Assembly: GCF_006442205.1 (NCBI RefSeq)
Contig: NZ_VFVR01000004.1
Span: 1-64,000, forward strand
Direction: 5' to 3'
Length of the DNA stretch: 64,000 bases
Origin: Mesorhizobium sp. B2-3-12
GTDB lineage: Bacteria; Pseudomonadota; Alphaproteobacteria; Rhizobiales; Rhizobiaceae
Position 1 is the first letter of the stretch. Every line of letters begins with the position of its first letter. Positions 63,624 through 64,000 of the stretch are shown piece by piece. The notes beneath the pieces are model-generated. The model was not told the DNA's origin. It did not search any database and saw only the letters and a list, made by a program, of their open reading frames with translations. Both the position numbers and the translations under genes were made by a program.

Positions 63624-64000
63624 ATGACCAATTCGGCCATTGTCGGCTTCTCCGGCAATTTCACGCGGCCCTCAAAGACCCGCGGCTTCGTGGACCATAT
63701 CGTGACCGAGATCGCCGGGCGATACGGCCTCTCCGCCAGCACCCATGACGTCGTCGATCTCGGTCCCAGCCTTGGCAATGCCAAAGGGACGCGCGACCTG
63801 GACGAACAGGCTCGCGCCGTTCTCGAGCGGATCCTGGCCGCCGATGTGCTGGTGGTCGGCTCGCCCACCTACAAGGGCAGCTATACTGGTCTGTTCAAGC
63901 ATTTCTTCGATCTCGTCGACCCGGCGGCCCTCAAGGGCAAGCCGGTGCTGTTGGCGGCGACCGGCGGCGGTGACCGCCACGCGCTGATCGTCGAGCATCA
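63624..64000 (+). CDS. NAD(P)H-dependent FMN reductase, cut by window edge
   Basis: First 125 residues only; the frame is open to the last base. Flavodoxin-like reductase of the SsuE/MsuE group: NSAIVGFSGNFTRPSKTRGF binds the FMN phosphate, VLVVGSPTYKGSYTGLFKHF holds the flavin ring and GKPVLLAATGGGDRHAL follows. Such enzymes supply reduced FMN to LLM monooxygenases like the one at 61054. Its gene starts about 200 bases after the CurA-like gene with its own possible operator. Confidence 0.88.
   Translation, partial: MTNSAIVGFSGNFTRPSKTRGFVDHIVTEIAGRYGLSASTHDVVDLGPSLGNAKGTRDLDEQARAVLERILAADVLVVGSPTYKGSYTGLFKHFFDLVDPAALKGKPVLLAATGGGDRHALIVEH

Overview
The window is about 63-64% GC chromosomal DNA from an alphaproteobacterium, most likely a Mesorhizobium-like member of the Hyphomicrobiales. 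This rests on dense sugar/polyol ABC-transporter loci, a RIME-like intergenic repeat (7207-7332), a complete tad/cpa pilus locus with a CtrA-type box, and a stress-gene block carrying EcfG-type promoter motifs (GGAAC-N17-GTT). No tRNA, rRNA, CRISPR array, phage or insertion sequence was seen.

Layout. (1) 1-2.7 kb: end of a sugar ABC operon (binding protein, continuing off the left edge) divergent from a ROK regulator. (2) 3.1-7.2 kb: a leftward redox cluster (methyltransferase, NADP-binding protein, two tandem SDRs) divergent from a LysR regulator. (3) 7.4-19.1 kb: a sugar-acid locus, with a leftward operon for a MalK/Ugp-type ABC importer, a galactonate-dehydratase-like enzyme and an RraA/HMG-type aldolase. 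It diverges from a GntR regulator, three further enolase-superfamily enzymes and a NIPSNAP protein. (4) 19.2-26.3 kb: a LysR/SDR pair, a DJ-1/PfpI protein, and a GntR gene divergent from an iron alcohol dehydrogenase, an aldehyde dehydrogenase and an alpha/beta hydrolase. (5) 26.3-38 kb: a rightward polyol-type operon of binding protein, RbsA-type ATPase, permease, SorC regulator, aldo/keto reductase, glycerol-3-phosphate-dehydrogenase-like flavoprotein, DhnA/LsrF-type aldolase, FGGY kinase and GMC oxidoreductase. The kinase is frameshifted, apparently by loss of one unit of an 8-bp tandem repeat. A relic of a MalK-type ATPase lies upstream.

(6) 38.1-51.9 kb: a complete tad/cpa (Flp pilus) locus in two divergent arms. 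The leftward arm is flp, cpaB, cpaC, a small lipoprotein, tadG, tadE, tadE/F and cpaE, followed by a YkuD L,D-transpeptidase and a one-TM coiled-coil protein. Most neighbours overlap. The rightward arm is cpaF, tadB, tadC, tadD and cpaA. (7) 52.2-59.3 kb: a stress island with a DUF892 ferritin-like protein, a stand-alone ATP-dependent DNA ligase, a PPC/DUF296 protein, small hydrophilic proteins, a HAD phosphatase/P-loop ATPase fusion, a YghA-type SDR and a Crp/Fnr regulator. Three GGAAC-N17-GTT promoters are visible here. (8) 59.4-64 kb: flavin/redox genes, namely an ArsR regulator with a palindromic operator in front of an Old Yellow Enzyme, an LLM flavin monooxygenase, a CurA-like reductase and the start of an FMN reductase cut by the right edge.

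A recurring feature is a strong hairpin directly after the gene for a protein needed in excess: all three ABC binding-protein genes and the Flp pilin gene. This suggests mRNA-level control of stoichiometry. Function calls come from reading motifs; substrates are inferred.
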